DNA from: Pseudoscleropodium purum
Taxonomy: Eukaryota; Streptophyta; Bryopsida; Hypnales; Brachytheciaceae
Length of the DNA stretch: 64,000 nt
Assembly (NCBI GenBank): GCA_963969395.1
Contig: OZ017803.1
Location: 1,860,001 to 1,924,000, forward strand
Reading direction: 5' to 3'
Shown here: positions 47,739-59,568 of the stretch, piece after piece
Position numbering within the stretch: position 1 is the stretch's first letter
How the letters are laid out: each line of letters begins with the position of its first letter
Position numbers and translations under genes: made by a program
Notes under the pieces: model-generated
Told to the model about the DNA's origin: nothing
What the model saw: the letters and a program-made list of their open reading frames with translations, nothing else
Database searches by the model: none

Positions 47739-48021
47739 ATGTGCGTGCAGTACCGTAGTCCGTTGAAGTCGTCATCATCCACGTCTTCAGCTGCCAGATT
47801 GGCGAGTCTGAGTGTCGGACAACTCGACTTTTTTCACTCACCAATTCAAATATGGGTGCAACGGCGACGTACTGGATTGAACGAAATGGGACGTTCCGCG
47901 TAAATTTCCACGAAACTGTGCAAATGAAACAAAACAATGCACCCAGTTCAAGTTTGCTACTCTCTGAATTTAGTACTAGCTCCGAACTACGTAGAATATC
48001 GACAGTCACCTTCATCGCTAA
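47739..48021. other. GC-rich stretch, no exon assigned
   Basis: This promoter-like, GC-elevated region continues from the 89-bp duplication up to the candidate exon at 48.1 kb. The overlapping frames on both strands are composition effects. Confidence 0.35.
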
Positions 48022-48142
48022 TTAGCGCCTGGGATCGTGGATCAGAGTCTAGCTTCAAACTTCGAGCCTCACTTCGATCTGGAGGGGAGAGCGTACGTGA
48101 AGGCGAGGCTGACCATGGAGCGTGAAGAGGACCTCTTCGCAG
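48022..48142 (+). CDS. Candidate coding exon, unknown product
   Basis: A 40-codon open stretch begins after a TAA (48019-48021) and ends at a typical donor (TTCGCAG|GTACAT, 48142/48143). Its translation (e.g. NFEPHFDLEGRAYVKARL) looks protein-like and is GC-rich in AT-rich surroundings. The only ATG is at 48115 in a good context (GACCATGG) and would leave just MEREEDLFA plus one base before the intron. It may be a first exon, or the 3' part of an exon whose acceptor lies upstream. I found no matching downstream exon before the LEA gene, so the gene may be broken. No family is recognised. Confidence 0.3.
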
Positions 48143-48695
48143 GTACATTTGTGTGCCAGTTCTCGATTTAGGGTCGTTGCAGAAATGCAATTTGGCTTAT
48201 GATTTGTGAATCGAAGAAGCTCTTCAGTGCACTCTAGTGAATTTTTTTGAATGTGCATGTACTATGGAGTTGCAATTCAATTTTGATTTGACTATGGCGT
48301 TGCAAATTGTGAGTTGTACTATGGAGTTTTGACTAGTGCCTCTCAGCAAGTTCTTAAATTAGTTCTTAGATTTAGATTGTGGTCACGCTGTGGTTGCAAG
48401 CTAGAAGTTCGCATATTTAACAAAGTCGTTGAGCTGTGGAAGACAGTCCGAGTTGAATGTCTAACTTTAAAATTTTCTGGTTCGTTTTTGTGTTTGGTAA
48501 CAATTTCTTAATGGAAACCATCTGGAGAGCATAAACTCACAGGAAACGTAGTCTACCGTGGAAGCGAGGTTTCGGGACATTGCTAGTGTGTTCATTCCCA
48601 TTGAATCGAAATATAAAGCAAGACTACATTTTTCTACAAGGCAGAAAGAATGCAAATGAAACCCAACAATTGGAGGAATAACTTTGGCTACATCA
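48143..48695. other. Sequence downstream of the candidate exon, no exon found
   Basis: Composition falls back toward AT-rich. A CTATGG(A/C)GTTGCAA motif is repeated near 48262 and 48292. The frames at 48314-48511 and 48467-48655 are unconvincing. Confidence 0.35.
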
Positions 48696-49509
48696 CACTA
48701 CCAAATAAAGGTGTTGTGTTTGACTATTTTTTCAATAGTTTTTCAACTCTAAAGTGTCCTTAAAAAAATTGTAATAATTCTTATTTTTTCAAAATTTTAG
48801 TGGCAAAAAAAGTGTTGAACCTGATATGTCAGAAGGACCATTGAAAAAAGTGTCACAAAGTCTGTGTTGGAAAATGTGGCCAAAAAATAGAATTTAAATA
48901 TTCTTTTGAATTTTCTTGGGATGTCCATTTAAAATTTTCTAATTACATGATTGTATGTCGAAGAATTCTACGATGTTCAAGTTGCCCAAGTATCACAAGC
49001 AAGCAATGGGATTTGAATTCCTCACCTCATGATTAGTTGTAGGATTTTTTAGTAGCTTACACTACATGTGAAATTGGAGATTTTTTGGTGACTTATATGA
49101 GAGGCGTGATTTACTATTCTTATACCATTGATCTCCTTTTTTCAAGGTGTACAATTTCTCAAAATATATATATTTTTTTAAATTCCTTGAGAAGCAAAGT
49201 AAACCAAATCAGTCATTTCATATTTTTAAGACCTTTGTAGAATTCGTTATGAATTTTAAAAAAGAATCACCTTTTTCTAATATTTTCATTGACACACTTT
49301 CAAATACTCTTATTGATACTTTTTCATCACTCTTTCTCACTCTTTTTGACATTTTTTCAACATTTAAATGTTCTAACAATTTTTTTGACATTATTTTCAA
49401 CACATTAGTGTCACAAAAGGGTTGAAATGTATTGAATTTTGTGACATCTTCTTTTCGTATAAAAAATGGTGCCCAAAAAAGTATAAAAAACAACACCCTT
49501 CATGTAGTG
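48696..49509. mobile_element. Possible CACTA-like non-autonomous element (814 bp)
   Basis: The left end CACTACCAAATAAAGGTGTT and the reverse complement of the right end, CACTACATGAAGGGTGTTGT, are related, and both begin with the CACTA terminus. The 3-bp flanks do not match (TCA and TAT), so the target duplication is lost or the assignment is wrong. The interior is AT-rich and without a transposase; the opposing frames 49147-49425 and 49218-49496 are mutual shadows. Confidence 0.35.
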
Positions 49510-51320
49510 TATAGAGATGCGTGAATTAGAATTTTGATTGTCATTGTAGGCACACAAAAATGTGTGCATTGTATTATTTGAAAGCTTTGAGAGTAGCATG
49601 CCACCTTGTGGAACCACCAACTTATTTCTTTAACATCTATGAGAACCTCAATTTATATCGACAAAACTAAATTTTATGAGATCTAGAAGGATTAGTCAAA
49701 TATAACTAAAGCAATGAGCTGACAAATGTGTTGCATGTTCAAAAATAATATTGCTTGCATGAATGATCTATAGAAAAAGTGAATGTATGAAAATTGAAGA
49801 GGTAATTGTGTGGGAATGCAGGTCAACCTAGTTTTGGGGCCAATGCCCCACAATCAACTACATCTCTTGATTTTAGTGCCAAATTTGACTTGAAGATTTC
49901 TTAATAAAAGCATCTCTAATGGTTCACTTCAAAATGACACACCAAATCTCTTTTAGCATGTGGTAGTTTGACAATAGGCCTTGTTTTGTACACCCATACC
50001 ACCACTACCATGCAATAAAACCCAAATCTTGAGGCTAGAGTTGTGATAGCCTCACATGCTGTCTAAATTTTGGAAAAAAAATTCATTCACAGAAATCCAA
50101 TTTTAGGATTGCAACTTATTGTCCACCCACTCCTCCGTCAAAAAACAACAAAAAAAAACCCTCTCTTTTCTACCAATAGCAAAGACCAAGTCAAATGGGT
50201 TTGCCATTGCAAGTTCAAGTGTTTTGATTGATTTTTCGAAGAGCCTAAGTTGAAAAATGATAGAGGCTGCAATTGCTAGGATACTACACCCCCTTGGGAC
50301 ATGCAATTTAATTGGTGTAGCTATATAACATGCCCAATGGAGATGCTCCAAAACATACATTTACAAACTCAAGTAAGGTTGTATACTTAATGTAGAGCCA
50401 TCCATTACTAACTAGTACCCATCAACAATCAATAGGGGGGGCTAAAATTCAAGAGAAGCTATGATTAATTTCCAACCATTAGTTCTTGGTTTTCAACTAT
50501 CAATTCTTCCATTCTTTTTATGACACATGTGCTTGGTTTGAAGTGCTAAAGTGAACAACAAGTACTCTCTTAGATGAGTGGTTTTGGAATAGTCTAAGTA
50601 TTGACATGGGTCCAAACCAACTTATGGCTTTCAAAATTCATAATAATTTTAGTTTAAAATATAAATTTATGAAAATTTTTACCACCCCCATCATTTTTAT
50701 CAATGCACCTCTAGAAATATTTGCTTCGCTTCGCACAACTCTAAATCATGTCCACAATTGCTTATTTGATTAGTTATGAGTCAATTTACTATGTTAGTCT
50801 ATGATTTGTTTGTTGTAGATCAATCGATTCTACTAGTTAGTGATATAGATTTGCCCAATTGATGAAGAGGAGAAATTAGCATCACCTAAAAAGAAAAACT
50901 TAGTCAACTCCAAAAAATTGGGTGAAAATTGATACTCCAATATAACAATATTTCAAAGTGCATTAATTCAAAATAATGTGACTTTGATAAATTAGTGTCG
51001 TACTATTAGTACAAATCACTGTACCTCGGTGTACCGTACCTACCACGCTGGACGGACGGATTTTTGTTGTCATCGCCCTTCGCGAATAACTTCAAAATAC
51101 TTGGAAAATACTCTGATTGACACGATCTCCCTTCGACGCCCGCAGCTCCCCCTGCCTGCCGCGTGGTACTCCCACTAGGGCAAAACCCGCCATAGCCGAG
51201 CTAATTCCTCCATTTTATTGCAACAGCAGTGTTAGACCAAGCCTCACTACACTCTTGCCCCAAACATCGACCAAGGGATTACAGTACCTGATTTCGCAGT
51301 AAGCTTAGTAGCAATCAGCG
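49510..51320. other. Intergenic DNA and upstream region of the LEA gene
   Basis: AT-rich up to about 50990, then GC-rich toward the start codon at 51321. CCGCGTGG at 51159-51166 resembles an abscisic-acid coupling element (CGCGTG core), which would suit a LEA gene, but a single short match means little. No convincing TATA box was seen. The open frame at 51117-51302 lies in the presumed 5' UTR. Confidence 0.4.
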
Positions 51321-54300
51321 ATGGCGGACAGGGAAGACCAGGAGGTCGTCGCCCTCGAGCAGAACGTCGGCAAGGTCTCAATCGAGGATCGCGGACTCGG
51401 AGAAGTCCAGAAGGAAATCGAGGTCGATAAGAAGGCGAAGAGATCTGAAGGCGAAGGAGGAGAAGAGAAAGATGGCGAAGGTGGAGGAGTGATGGGATTC
51501 ATCAAAGACGTAGGACAAGCCATCGGAGGCTTGTTCAGCTGGGGCGCTCCCGACGCCGACATCTCGGGGTTCCACATCCCTGTGCTCAACACGAAGCGCG
51601 CGGAGATCGTGATCGACGTGCTCATCACCAACCCCAACCCCGTGCCCATTCCGCTCGTGGATATGATCTACGACATCTCCAGTGATGGACGGAAGCTGTG
51701 CTCGGGGACCATTCCGGATGCAGGGACGGTGCACTCGCATGGAGCGGTGACGGTCAAGATCCCGCTTACGTTGATTTATAAGGATATTGTGGATACGTTT
51801 GATGATATTGAGCCGGGGCAAGTGCTGCCGTACCTCGCGAAGGTAGCTAAATTCTTTCCTTGTTTTTGCAATTCTGAGGTCAGTGCAAGATCGGATGATC
51901 TTATTGAGTAGAGTTGTCGATTTGTTTGATGATATTGAGCTTGGGCAAGTGCTTCCCTACCTCGCTATAGTATCTAATCGTTCTCAGTGCTTCTAATTCT
52001 AAGGTAAGTGCAAAATCGGATGATCTTATTGAGTATGCTTTCTGTCAAGATCCTGTTTGGTGTCATCCACAAGGACATTGTGGATTCCTTCGATGAGATC
52101 GATCCTGGTCTAGTCCTACCTTGCTAGGGTATCTAGTCCTTCTCGCTTTTGAAATTCGAAGGTTAGTGTAAAATCGTATGATCTTATTGAGTATATTTCA
52201 TGTCGAGATCATGCTCACTCTCGTCTACAAGGACATTGTGGATAGGTTTGATGGCATTGAGCCTTAACCAGTTCTGCCCTACCTCGAATTAGTATCTAAT
52301 CGTTCTCAGTTTTTGAAATTCGAAGGTAGTGCAAGATCGTATGATCTTATTGAGTACATTTGATCCCATTCGTACTATCATATTGTGAATCGTACTATTC
52401 ATAGTGAATAATGATTCAGGTCATCTGAATAGTATCATTCTATTCATACTGATCGAGTAGCGTGGCTTGAGCTTTCCGTACCCTTTGACATCTGTGAATT
52501 TCAAATTTGGGCTAAGGTAAGTGCACCCATAATCGTCATTAGTAGCAACTGAACATAGTTACTATTACCGGTGTTAAACATGAATTACTTATGAATTGCT
52601 GAATTGAAATGTTATGGGTTTTCAAAGTATTGTCTCTAGGTGTACTAAAATCAACACTAGGCTCTTATAGGCTCTCTTGTTATGATTGTGTTCATCTTTT
52701 GTCATCAATATCCAGGTTTTCATGTCGCTTTTTTGTCCAAATGTAGGTGTTCCTTTTCGGACAGTGATGATTATGGATGCATATGCCGTAACCTTTTTTA
52801 TATCACTACACTGATTTGTCCCAGGACACTACTAGACAATCTGTGGTCAGAAAGGTTCTGTGGATTTGTATGTGCAGTGTCTGTTACTATATAAAAACAG
52901 AGTCTTAGTCGTTAATATGAAAGTACCTAATCGATCTTCTCTAATTACACATTCCTGGTAAATCTTGAGAATGTGTCGTGTGGTCTACACATTGGATTGG
53001 GCGGCCTCCACACGTCGAGCTTTGAGAGCACATGTGCCAATTGTCACCCCAAGCCTGCAATTAGAGAGGGTTGAGTGTAAGCTACATCTATAGTGTAGCG
53101 ACATTATGATTTAAGCTACAGAGCTTTTTTGTAGCGTCACTATGAAATTAGCTACAATAATCTCTGACTTACAAAGGGACAGAGCCAATCATAGCATGAT
53201 TGCAAATTTTTTTCATTTTATTTTATGTTTGCAGTTGGAGTGTGAAGAGAATATCTGACCGGTGGATTGCTCTGTTGGGACTCTTGTTTATGCTGTAGGT
53301 TACTCTATTGGTCGATGTTCCAGTAATTGGAAGAATCACAATTCCATTGGAGAAGAAGGGCGAGATTCCAATTCCTCACAAGCCAGATGTGGACTTGGAT
53401 AAGATTGACTGGGATCACCTTTCGCTCGAAGAGACCTCGGCTACTTTGCACTTGACTCTCAAGAACATGAACAAGTTCGACATAGGTAGCGTCGCTGACT
53501 TTCACAGCTGCTAAATCACTCACTCAATTTTGCCAATTTTGTCCAATCTTCAAACCCCTCGTATAGCCATGGGTACAAGATGAACTTATGCAAGAGCTTA
53601 CTGTGGGAGCTTACTTTACTTCATAGATGAAGTACGTCCAAGTTTACTCGAAAGCCAATTTTTAAAAAAATTCAATCATTTGACTCGCTTGATATGATGA
53701 AAACAAAAACTTGAAAAATTGGAAGTCAAAATAATTTACTTGCCAAGTCGTCAATTATTTTGCCTCGGAAAGGTTTAATATATCATAAGCAAGTGCTGTT
53801 GCGTTGCAGGGATCAATGCGTTCTCTTAAGGGTTAATATATTATCCTGAGAAAAGACTGGTTTTGTGTTGCAGGGATCAATTCATTCGAGTACGACTTGC
53901 AGATTGCAGATGTCTCCATTGGCAACGCAAACCTTAAGGAGTCGACGGAAGTGAAGGGGGAAGGTGTGGGGTCCTTGTTGGTGCCCATTACTTTCCGACC
54001 CAAGGACTTCGGTGGGGCCCTCTGGGATATCATGCGAGGAAGAGGCACCGGCTACACCATGGTGGGAGCTATTGAGGTCGATACTCCGTTTGGACCCATG
54101 CACCTGCCGTTCAACAAAACCAGCGAGACCACTCTCAAGAAAAAAGAAGACGACGACGAGGTACATCCTTCTCTTGAATTTATGCCTCTCTTTCCATCAC
54201 CATGTCTGAATCTCGTAAGGGAGGAGAATATAAATCTAGCGCATTCTGGGTAATTAATTCTTATTGGTTTATATATTAGAAATTTGAAAGCCCATTCTAT

Positions 54301-54818
54301 CAAATTGGTAATCTTTTAGGATGCGCCAGGGAAGCTTGTGTAATATGACAAATGGAAAGGAGAACGAATGCTTTATACTCTCCGTCCCGAAATAAATGTC
54401 CTGTTTGAACTTCATGCATTTTTTAGGTTGTTTGAGTAGTACGTATGAAGGGGGTTTTCTGTCCAATTTTGTTTAGGTTGCAGTGAGCACATGCAATGTT
54501 CTTCATTAATTCTGGTGTTGTAAAATTTGGACCCTTTTGAATTCATAACATGATCAATAAAACATGTTTCAACAAAACTGTGGACACTAATTTCAGGACG
54601 GGAGTCTTATTGAGTGGTACAGATATATGGGTTTGTTATTATTTACAATGACATATTCAAACAATCGTGTCATGTTTAGTTTGAGGGGTGAAGAGAAGGA
54701 ATATTCTATACTATTAAGTGGCATAGATACATTGGGGATATATTAAAACGATCTTATTATATTTCGTTCAAGATTCACAGGAGCTAATGCTGGTGTGTGT
54801 TTTGGTGTGCAGGAGTGA
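51321..54818 (+). CDS. LEA_2/WHy-domain desiccation-related protein (LEA14-like, two-domain type)
   Basis: Four exons, 51321-51842, 53299-53485, 53874-54160 and 54813-54818, join in frame to 333 residues; all introns are GT-AG. An acidic, lysine/glutamate-rich N-terminus (residues 1-56) precedes GFIKDVGQAIGGLF. A first LEA_2/WHy domain has the family's NPNPVPIP motif (104-111), SGTIPDAG, and after the exon 2 junction DVPVIGRITIPLEKKGEIPIP. A second carries LHLTLKNMNKFDIG, RPKDFGGALWDIMRGRGTGY and DTPFGPMHLPF. The tail is KKKEDDDEE. Land-plant relatives of about 325 residues share this layout. LEA_2 proteins are beta-sandwich proteins induced by dehydration, cold or abscisic acid and thought to protect membranes or proteins; this one has no signal peptide and is probably cytosolic or nuclear. 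The start is the first ATG of a GC-rich frame. Exon 4 supplies only Glu and the stop; if intron 3 were retained, the frame would run 30 residues further to a stop at 54251-54253. Intron 1 holds decayed copies of exon 1, and intron 2 has a duplicated acceptor. Confidence 0.93.
51752..52360 (+). repeat. Tandem array of exon 1-end copies inside intron 1
   Basis: The end of exon 1 plus the start of intron 1 is followed by three decayed copies. Copy 2 lies near 51909-52030, copy 3 near 52046-52190 and copy 4 near 52205-52355. Each retains the coding block (YKDIVDTFDDIEPGQVLPYL in exon 1; HKDIVDSFDEIDPG in copy 3; YKDIVDRFDGIEP in copy 4), then GTATCTA and GATGATCTTATTGAGTA. The last motif recurs at about 51893, 52017, 52178 and 52340. 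Copies 3 and 4 have in-frame stops, so they are not alternative exons as they stand. Confidence 0.85.
52361..53298. other. Remainder of LEA intron 1, with a short repeated motif
   Basis: At 53070-53150 the motif TAAGCTACA/TTAGCTACA with TGTAGCG and (C/A)A(C/T)TATGA is repeated at a spacing of about 40 bp, possibly a small miniature-element remnant. The frame 52682-52894 is a chance ORF. The acceptor at the end is TATGCTGTAG|GTT. Confidence 0.45.
53777..53890 (+). repeat. Duplicated intron 2 acceptor / exon 3 start
   Basis: TTAATATATCATAAGC...GCGTTGCAG|GGATCAATGCGTTC (acceptor AG ends 53809) is followed by TTAATATATTATCC...GTGTTGCAG|GGATCAATTCATTC (AG ends 53873). The second acceptor gives the full-length protein. 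Use of the first would add INAFS and then a TAA at 53827-53829, truncating the protein after the first domain. The repeat period is about 60 bp. Confidence 0.8.
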
Positions 54819-57442
54819 GTTTGAAAATTTGCGTCCAACAAATTGGGCTGTATTGGAATGACTGTAGGGACATCTTTATTTCACCAGTTCTGCTTTGTTT
54901 GAATTGCTCTGTATGTAGACTTCTATGTAACATCGTCTATTACTACTCAATGGGACAAAGTCGTAACCAGGAAAAACATGTGAACCCCAGAGTTGCAGAC
55001 TCTCAGGTCTCTGAAACTTTATCCCTAAGTATGATGTGTTCACTCGATCAATGGCAGTGACGTAGTGTCTGAATGGTTAGAAGCGGAGACCACACGAGAC
55101 TCTTGAACTTGAAGGAAGCAAGCAAGCAAGCAACCACTGTACGCAACAAATGAGACTGAATTTTGATTGCCCCGCTAGGACATGGCTCAGGGTTTAATAG
55201 GCCAGGCTTTTGCTACTGTTACGATAGTGATTCTGCTTGAGGGAGAAATAATGACTTTTCTATCAACCCTTGACTTTGTAGTCCATCTCCTTTCCCACAG
55301 GGTGCATTCTACTCGTTTTCCACGCTTTGTGCTGTAATAATGGTTTCAGGTTTGAGTGTCTTGGGGCCTGAGTCTTGCTTTGCGTGTTACAGTGTTGACC
55401 TTTCTGTGATTTTAAGGTAACAGTACTTAAAAATCGTCCTCGTAAGAGTTCGGAGTGTGGTTTGTATAATTAATTTGTAAAAGTTTTTGTTGGATCTTGT
55501 TGGTAGCTGGAAGGAGATTTTAGATTCTCTTATAATGCATTTTTTGGATGCAGTAAACAAGCCTTAAAGGACACCCTTACCCTTTTCCTCTTGAAGTCAC
55601 GTCAAATAATTCCCCTTCATTGTGGCATTTGAGCTTAGGATAAGAGGTAAGGTAAATGAACTAGTAGTTGATCAATAGATAGCAAGAAGTATGAGGTGTA
55701 GGGAATTTTTCCCATTTTTTCTATATAGGAAATATGGTAATTGCAAAGTTTTCAAAATTTTATTCTCAAAATTAAAATTATTGTGAATCTTGGGAATCCA
55801 AAAAGTACTTAGACCCATAGCCAATGTTGGGCCATGTGAAGCGTCTCATACATGTTGTAAACATCTAAAAGAAGTAATTCAAGAGGAAAAAAAAGAGGGA
55901 AAAGAAAGAATTGGCTAAGTTTAAGGACAAAAAAGGTTTAACAATCATTCAAACAAGAATAACAAAAAACACTAAAATACTAAAATATGATCTAGTCTCA
56001 AAGGTTAGGAGTAGTTAGAAATGATTAAGTTTCTAAGAATAGGGTAGAGAGTTCCAGCACCAAAGTCAACCTAAGAGACTACATGGAAGATGGACGCCAC
56101 TAAAGGGACTCACCACTAGAAAAAGTGTACAATGAGTTTAAGTGTGGTAATCTCAAGGTATAGGTGCCTAATTGCAAGAAGATTATTTTGTTAGGTATGC
56201 CTTGGAATAGAGCACCTAGCTAGCCAATTATATCTTAAATGGATGAACAAGGGATGAATGTTGCTAACTTAGACCACATTCTATTAGCCAATCAAAAATA
56301 TTTGTAACATATCTTGTGGCATGTAGGATGAAAAGGGTATTTGTACTAAAAGGGAACTTAAAAGAAACTAGGAAGTAGGTAATCTAGTCTAAGGAAATGT
56401 TAATGAGACTAAGTACACAAAAAGAACATACTAAGTGGTAGTGTGAGAAACATGGCACCTAAGAGTTGGTCACTTCCAAGTATAGGTGTCAATGTGGCTT
56501 CTTTTATAGAGACTAGAGTAAGAGGGGACCCATGGTAGTCTTAATGAGGACATCAAGAGTTCTAAGTAGGGGAGGCTTTAATGCCTCTATGCCATGGAGT
56601 TTGATATGAAGGTTAGGTTTGTAGTGAACTTACCATGTCCTATGTTGATTGGGGTTGATTTTGGTCGGGCACAAAGTGTTGGGCAGACCAGCACTTGTAG
56701 CGAGGAGGCCCATGCTACAATGAAAGTACAAAAGATGGTGTCATGATGTGATTGTGGCACGAAGAAAAAATCCACTTGTGACTTAGAATAGTTTTAGTCA
56801 TAAAGACCTAGGGGTGAGATGGAGTAGGCCCCTAAGAGTGGTATTAAGAATGTGGGTTTGTGCTACATGCCATGTTGTGAAATATTGTTGCTAATTTGTG
56901 TAGATTGCTTGTGCAAATTAGAATGCAGCTGTACCAAATGTGGTACAAGACATAATATTGGGCAAACCTCTATTACATGTGGTATTAGAGGTTCACAAGG
57001 TGAAAGATATTAACAATTATTTCTCTTTTTATTGTCTATCATAATAAAACTACCCATTCCTGATCAAAGAGCCATATTCAACTTGTAGGGTGTAACTATT
57101 TCTAACCAAGACTAGAACATATTTTCAACTAAAACTTAGAATGTTTTTTTTCTCCTTTTAAAAGTTGGAACTAATCAAGTCATAACACATGTTCCAAAGT
57201 AGCAAGCAGGAAAGTAGTTCTTGAATGATTGGAATTGAAAGATTCAACATATTGGATATGGATTTAGACTAGTTGTCAGCTTTTAAAATTCATAGTAATT
57301 TCAATTCTAAGCATAAAATTACCCAAATATTTGTAGTTCTTGTGATTTATATCTTTTGACATGACAAAAAATTTATATTGCTTTATACTACTCTAGAACA
57401 TACATGGAATTGCTTACATGGTCAAGTATGGGTGGCTCTACC
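54819..57442. other. 3' UTR of the LEA gene, then intergenic DNA
   Basis: The first few hundred bases after the stop at 54818 are the likely 3' UTR; TGTAA motifs occur near 54926, but I cannot place the cleavage site. An (AAGC)n run lies at 55116-55133. GTGTCTGAATGGTTAGAAGC near 55065 resembles a tRNA A box but has no partner. From 55.5 kb on the sequence is AT-rich with no supported gene. Confidence 0.45.
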
Positions 57443-58314
57443 ACGACCTTTAAAGATCAATGCCTTTTATTGGTTAAAAAAAGTAAAAATTGTCATTTCT
57501 ATTGCAAAGTGGAAAACTTTAAAAATAAAAATAAAAATAGATATCTAATCATAAAAACTTAAACTACATGAGTAAAAAATGTATTGAAGAAAAAACTTTG
57601 ACTATATAGAATGCAAGATATCTGCAATTGAAGTGAAGGAAACAAGTTTTTTTGCACCTTCTATGGATAGATTATTTTATTTTCTATATTTTAAACTGAA
57701 GATGTTTACAATAGAGATTTTTAAATTAAATTTTTTTCTGTTGAAGAATTTAGTGAATATTTTAGGAAAAAAATTCAAACAAAATTTACTTGATTTTTAT
57801 TCTTTAAAAAATTATTATATAGAAGTAGGTACAAGATACAAGGAAAAACACACTAATTGAAACATGATAAATTTTTATTTGTTCTAAGATGGAATTACAT
57901 AATACTAATTGCAATAGTTGAATTGAAAAATGAATCCTATAAGTTATTGTTGAAGAAGATGCTCAAATTGTTTGAAATATTTAACTTTCTATAACTTTCT
58001 CATTACTAGTCTAAATGGAATGAATCAAATCTTTCTACGTAGACAAAAATATTTTCTATGAGAATTTTTTTTTTTTAAAATTTTTTTGAATTTTTTGAAT
58101 TTTTTTATACTACTCAACAAATTGCATTTTAAGTTTGTATGGCATATCTGTTGCACCTAGATATAGTTGGAATGAAAATTATATTCCTAGAAAATTATTG
58201 TATTTTCCTATCTTCAAAAAAGTTTCAAAAAATCACATCAATAATTGAGATTGTAGAAATATACTTTAATTTTGTAGTGCCCCTCAAGGAAACAATTGGT
58301 CTTTTAGGAATTAA
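57443..58314 (-). mobile_element. TTAA-family element with decayed left end
   Basis: The right end TTGGTCTTTTAGGAATTAA (TTAA 58311-58314) pairs with GACCTTTAAAGATCAATGCC at the left, where the TTAA has been lost. The interior shares the ACTTTCTCATTACTAGTCTA...ATGGAATGAATCAAA region with 22123-22856. The length of about 872 bp fits the family. Frames at 57633-57860 and 58139-58324 are AT-driven. Confidence 0.5.
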
Positions 58315-58699
58315 ATGTAAATAACTATAGAAAATTAATATGCTACATGTACAACTTCAATAAATATAATGTACAAATAAAGTTTTCAAATCATTTCATA
58401 CATTCAAAGACATCAATTTTCAAAAATAAAAAAATCCTATACTCCTATTATTCCTCATCCTTCCAAATAGCAAAAGTTTGGTCTTCATCCAAGTCTGATG
58501 TCTAAAGTACAATTTAATGCCTAAAGGCTCATTGAAGTCTTCTTAACATTCTTGACAAGATTGTACAAGCTAAAATCTTGACAGAAGATTTAATACCTAA
58601 AGTTCTTTCATAGTCAAAGGCCCCAAAATTTCTTCAAAGTACTTAAACCCAGAGTAAGGCTAAAATCTTCATCTATATTTATTTAGCGAATTCAACTAA
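58315..58699. other. Intergenic DNA, no gene seen
   Basis: AT-rich sequence between two TTAA-family members. A repeated CTTGACA(A/G)(A/G)A motif near 58552-58585 is the only structure noticed. Confidence 0.4.
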
Positions 58700-59568
58700 G
58701 TAATCCTTCGATTCGCTTGTTAAAGTATACTCTTTTAAAATTTTAGAATAAAAAACCTTATCAATTGCAACATTATGATGCTTGAGGTTTCAAAAAGAAG
58801 TATTTTCATTTCTTCCCAAATGATTAGATTTTATGTTTCAAACTTCTTATCCAAAAATGTGTAGATCCTACAACTTGAAACTCTCCATAATATATTGAAG
58901 AAATAATTTGTGAATAAATATAAATTTATTTTCCTTAAAAATTCATATTCATGCTTGAAAAAAATAGATAGAAGAAAGAAGAAGAGAATGATTCAATATA
59001 CTAAATTGTTAAAAAATTTAGTAATAGAATTGAAAAATGCCAATTCTGATGGGCAATGAAACTTTTTGTCATTTGCTTAAAAAAATGACAATTCCAATGT
59101 TGATAATGTTATAATAAACAATCTTTACCTTATGTTTTTATTTTTTATTTTAAATATTTTAAATAGAATTAAGTTAAGGACTTCAAAGTTTATTTTAGAA
59201 TTTAGGGTAGAGATTGCATAATTGCCTAAATTTTAAAACTCCTCAAAAAATTCATTTAATTAATCGAAATAGAATGATTCAAAGCTTTCCATGTTTATTT
59301 AAATCTAAAAATCTAACTTTTTTTTAAATTCTAAAATAAATGTTTTTTTCTTATCTATTTAGGTTTCATGGACTAAGAAAGAAACTACATATTATACAAT
59401 AGCTTTTAACTATATGATTAAAAGTTCTAAGAAAATTTGGGCATTAAAAAAACTCCTCAACTATATGTGGGAAATTTTCAAAAAATAAAAATAAAAATTC
59501 CATTTGTAGAAAGCTACCCAAATTCACTTTATTGCCAAAAAAACATGGTTTGGTCCTTTATAGGTTAA
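58700..59568 (-). mobile_element. TTAA-family element, left edge not located
   Basis: The right edge TTTGGTCCTTTATAGGTTAA (TTAA 59565-59568) follows TTGCCAAAAAAACATGG. The interior matches 22123-22856 (GAATGATTCAATATACTAAA, GGACTTCAAAGTTTATTTTA, GAATGATTCAAAGCTTTCC). The left boundary is a guess from the typical length. Confidence 0.5.

Noticed and set aside
48113..54818. The exon at 48.1 kb as the true first exon of the LEA gene.
   Set aside because: LEA exon 1 at 51321 has its own ATG, a GC-rich N-terminus of the expected length, and no acceptor is needed upstream.
55060..55110. GTGTCTGAATGGTTAGAAGC looks like the 5' half of a tRNA.
   Set aside because: No B box, anticodon arm or acceptor stem follows; it lies just downstream of the LEA gene's 3' UTR.
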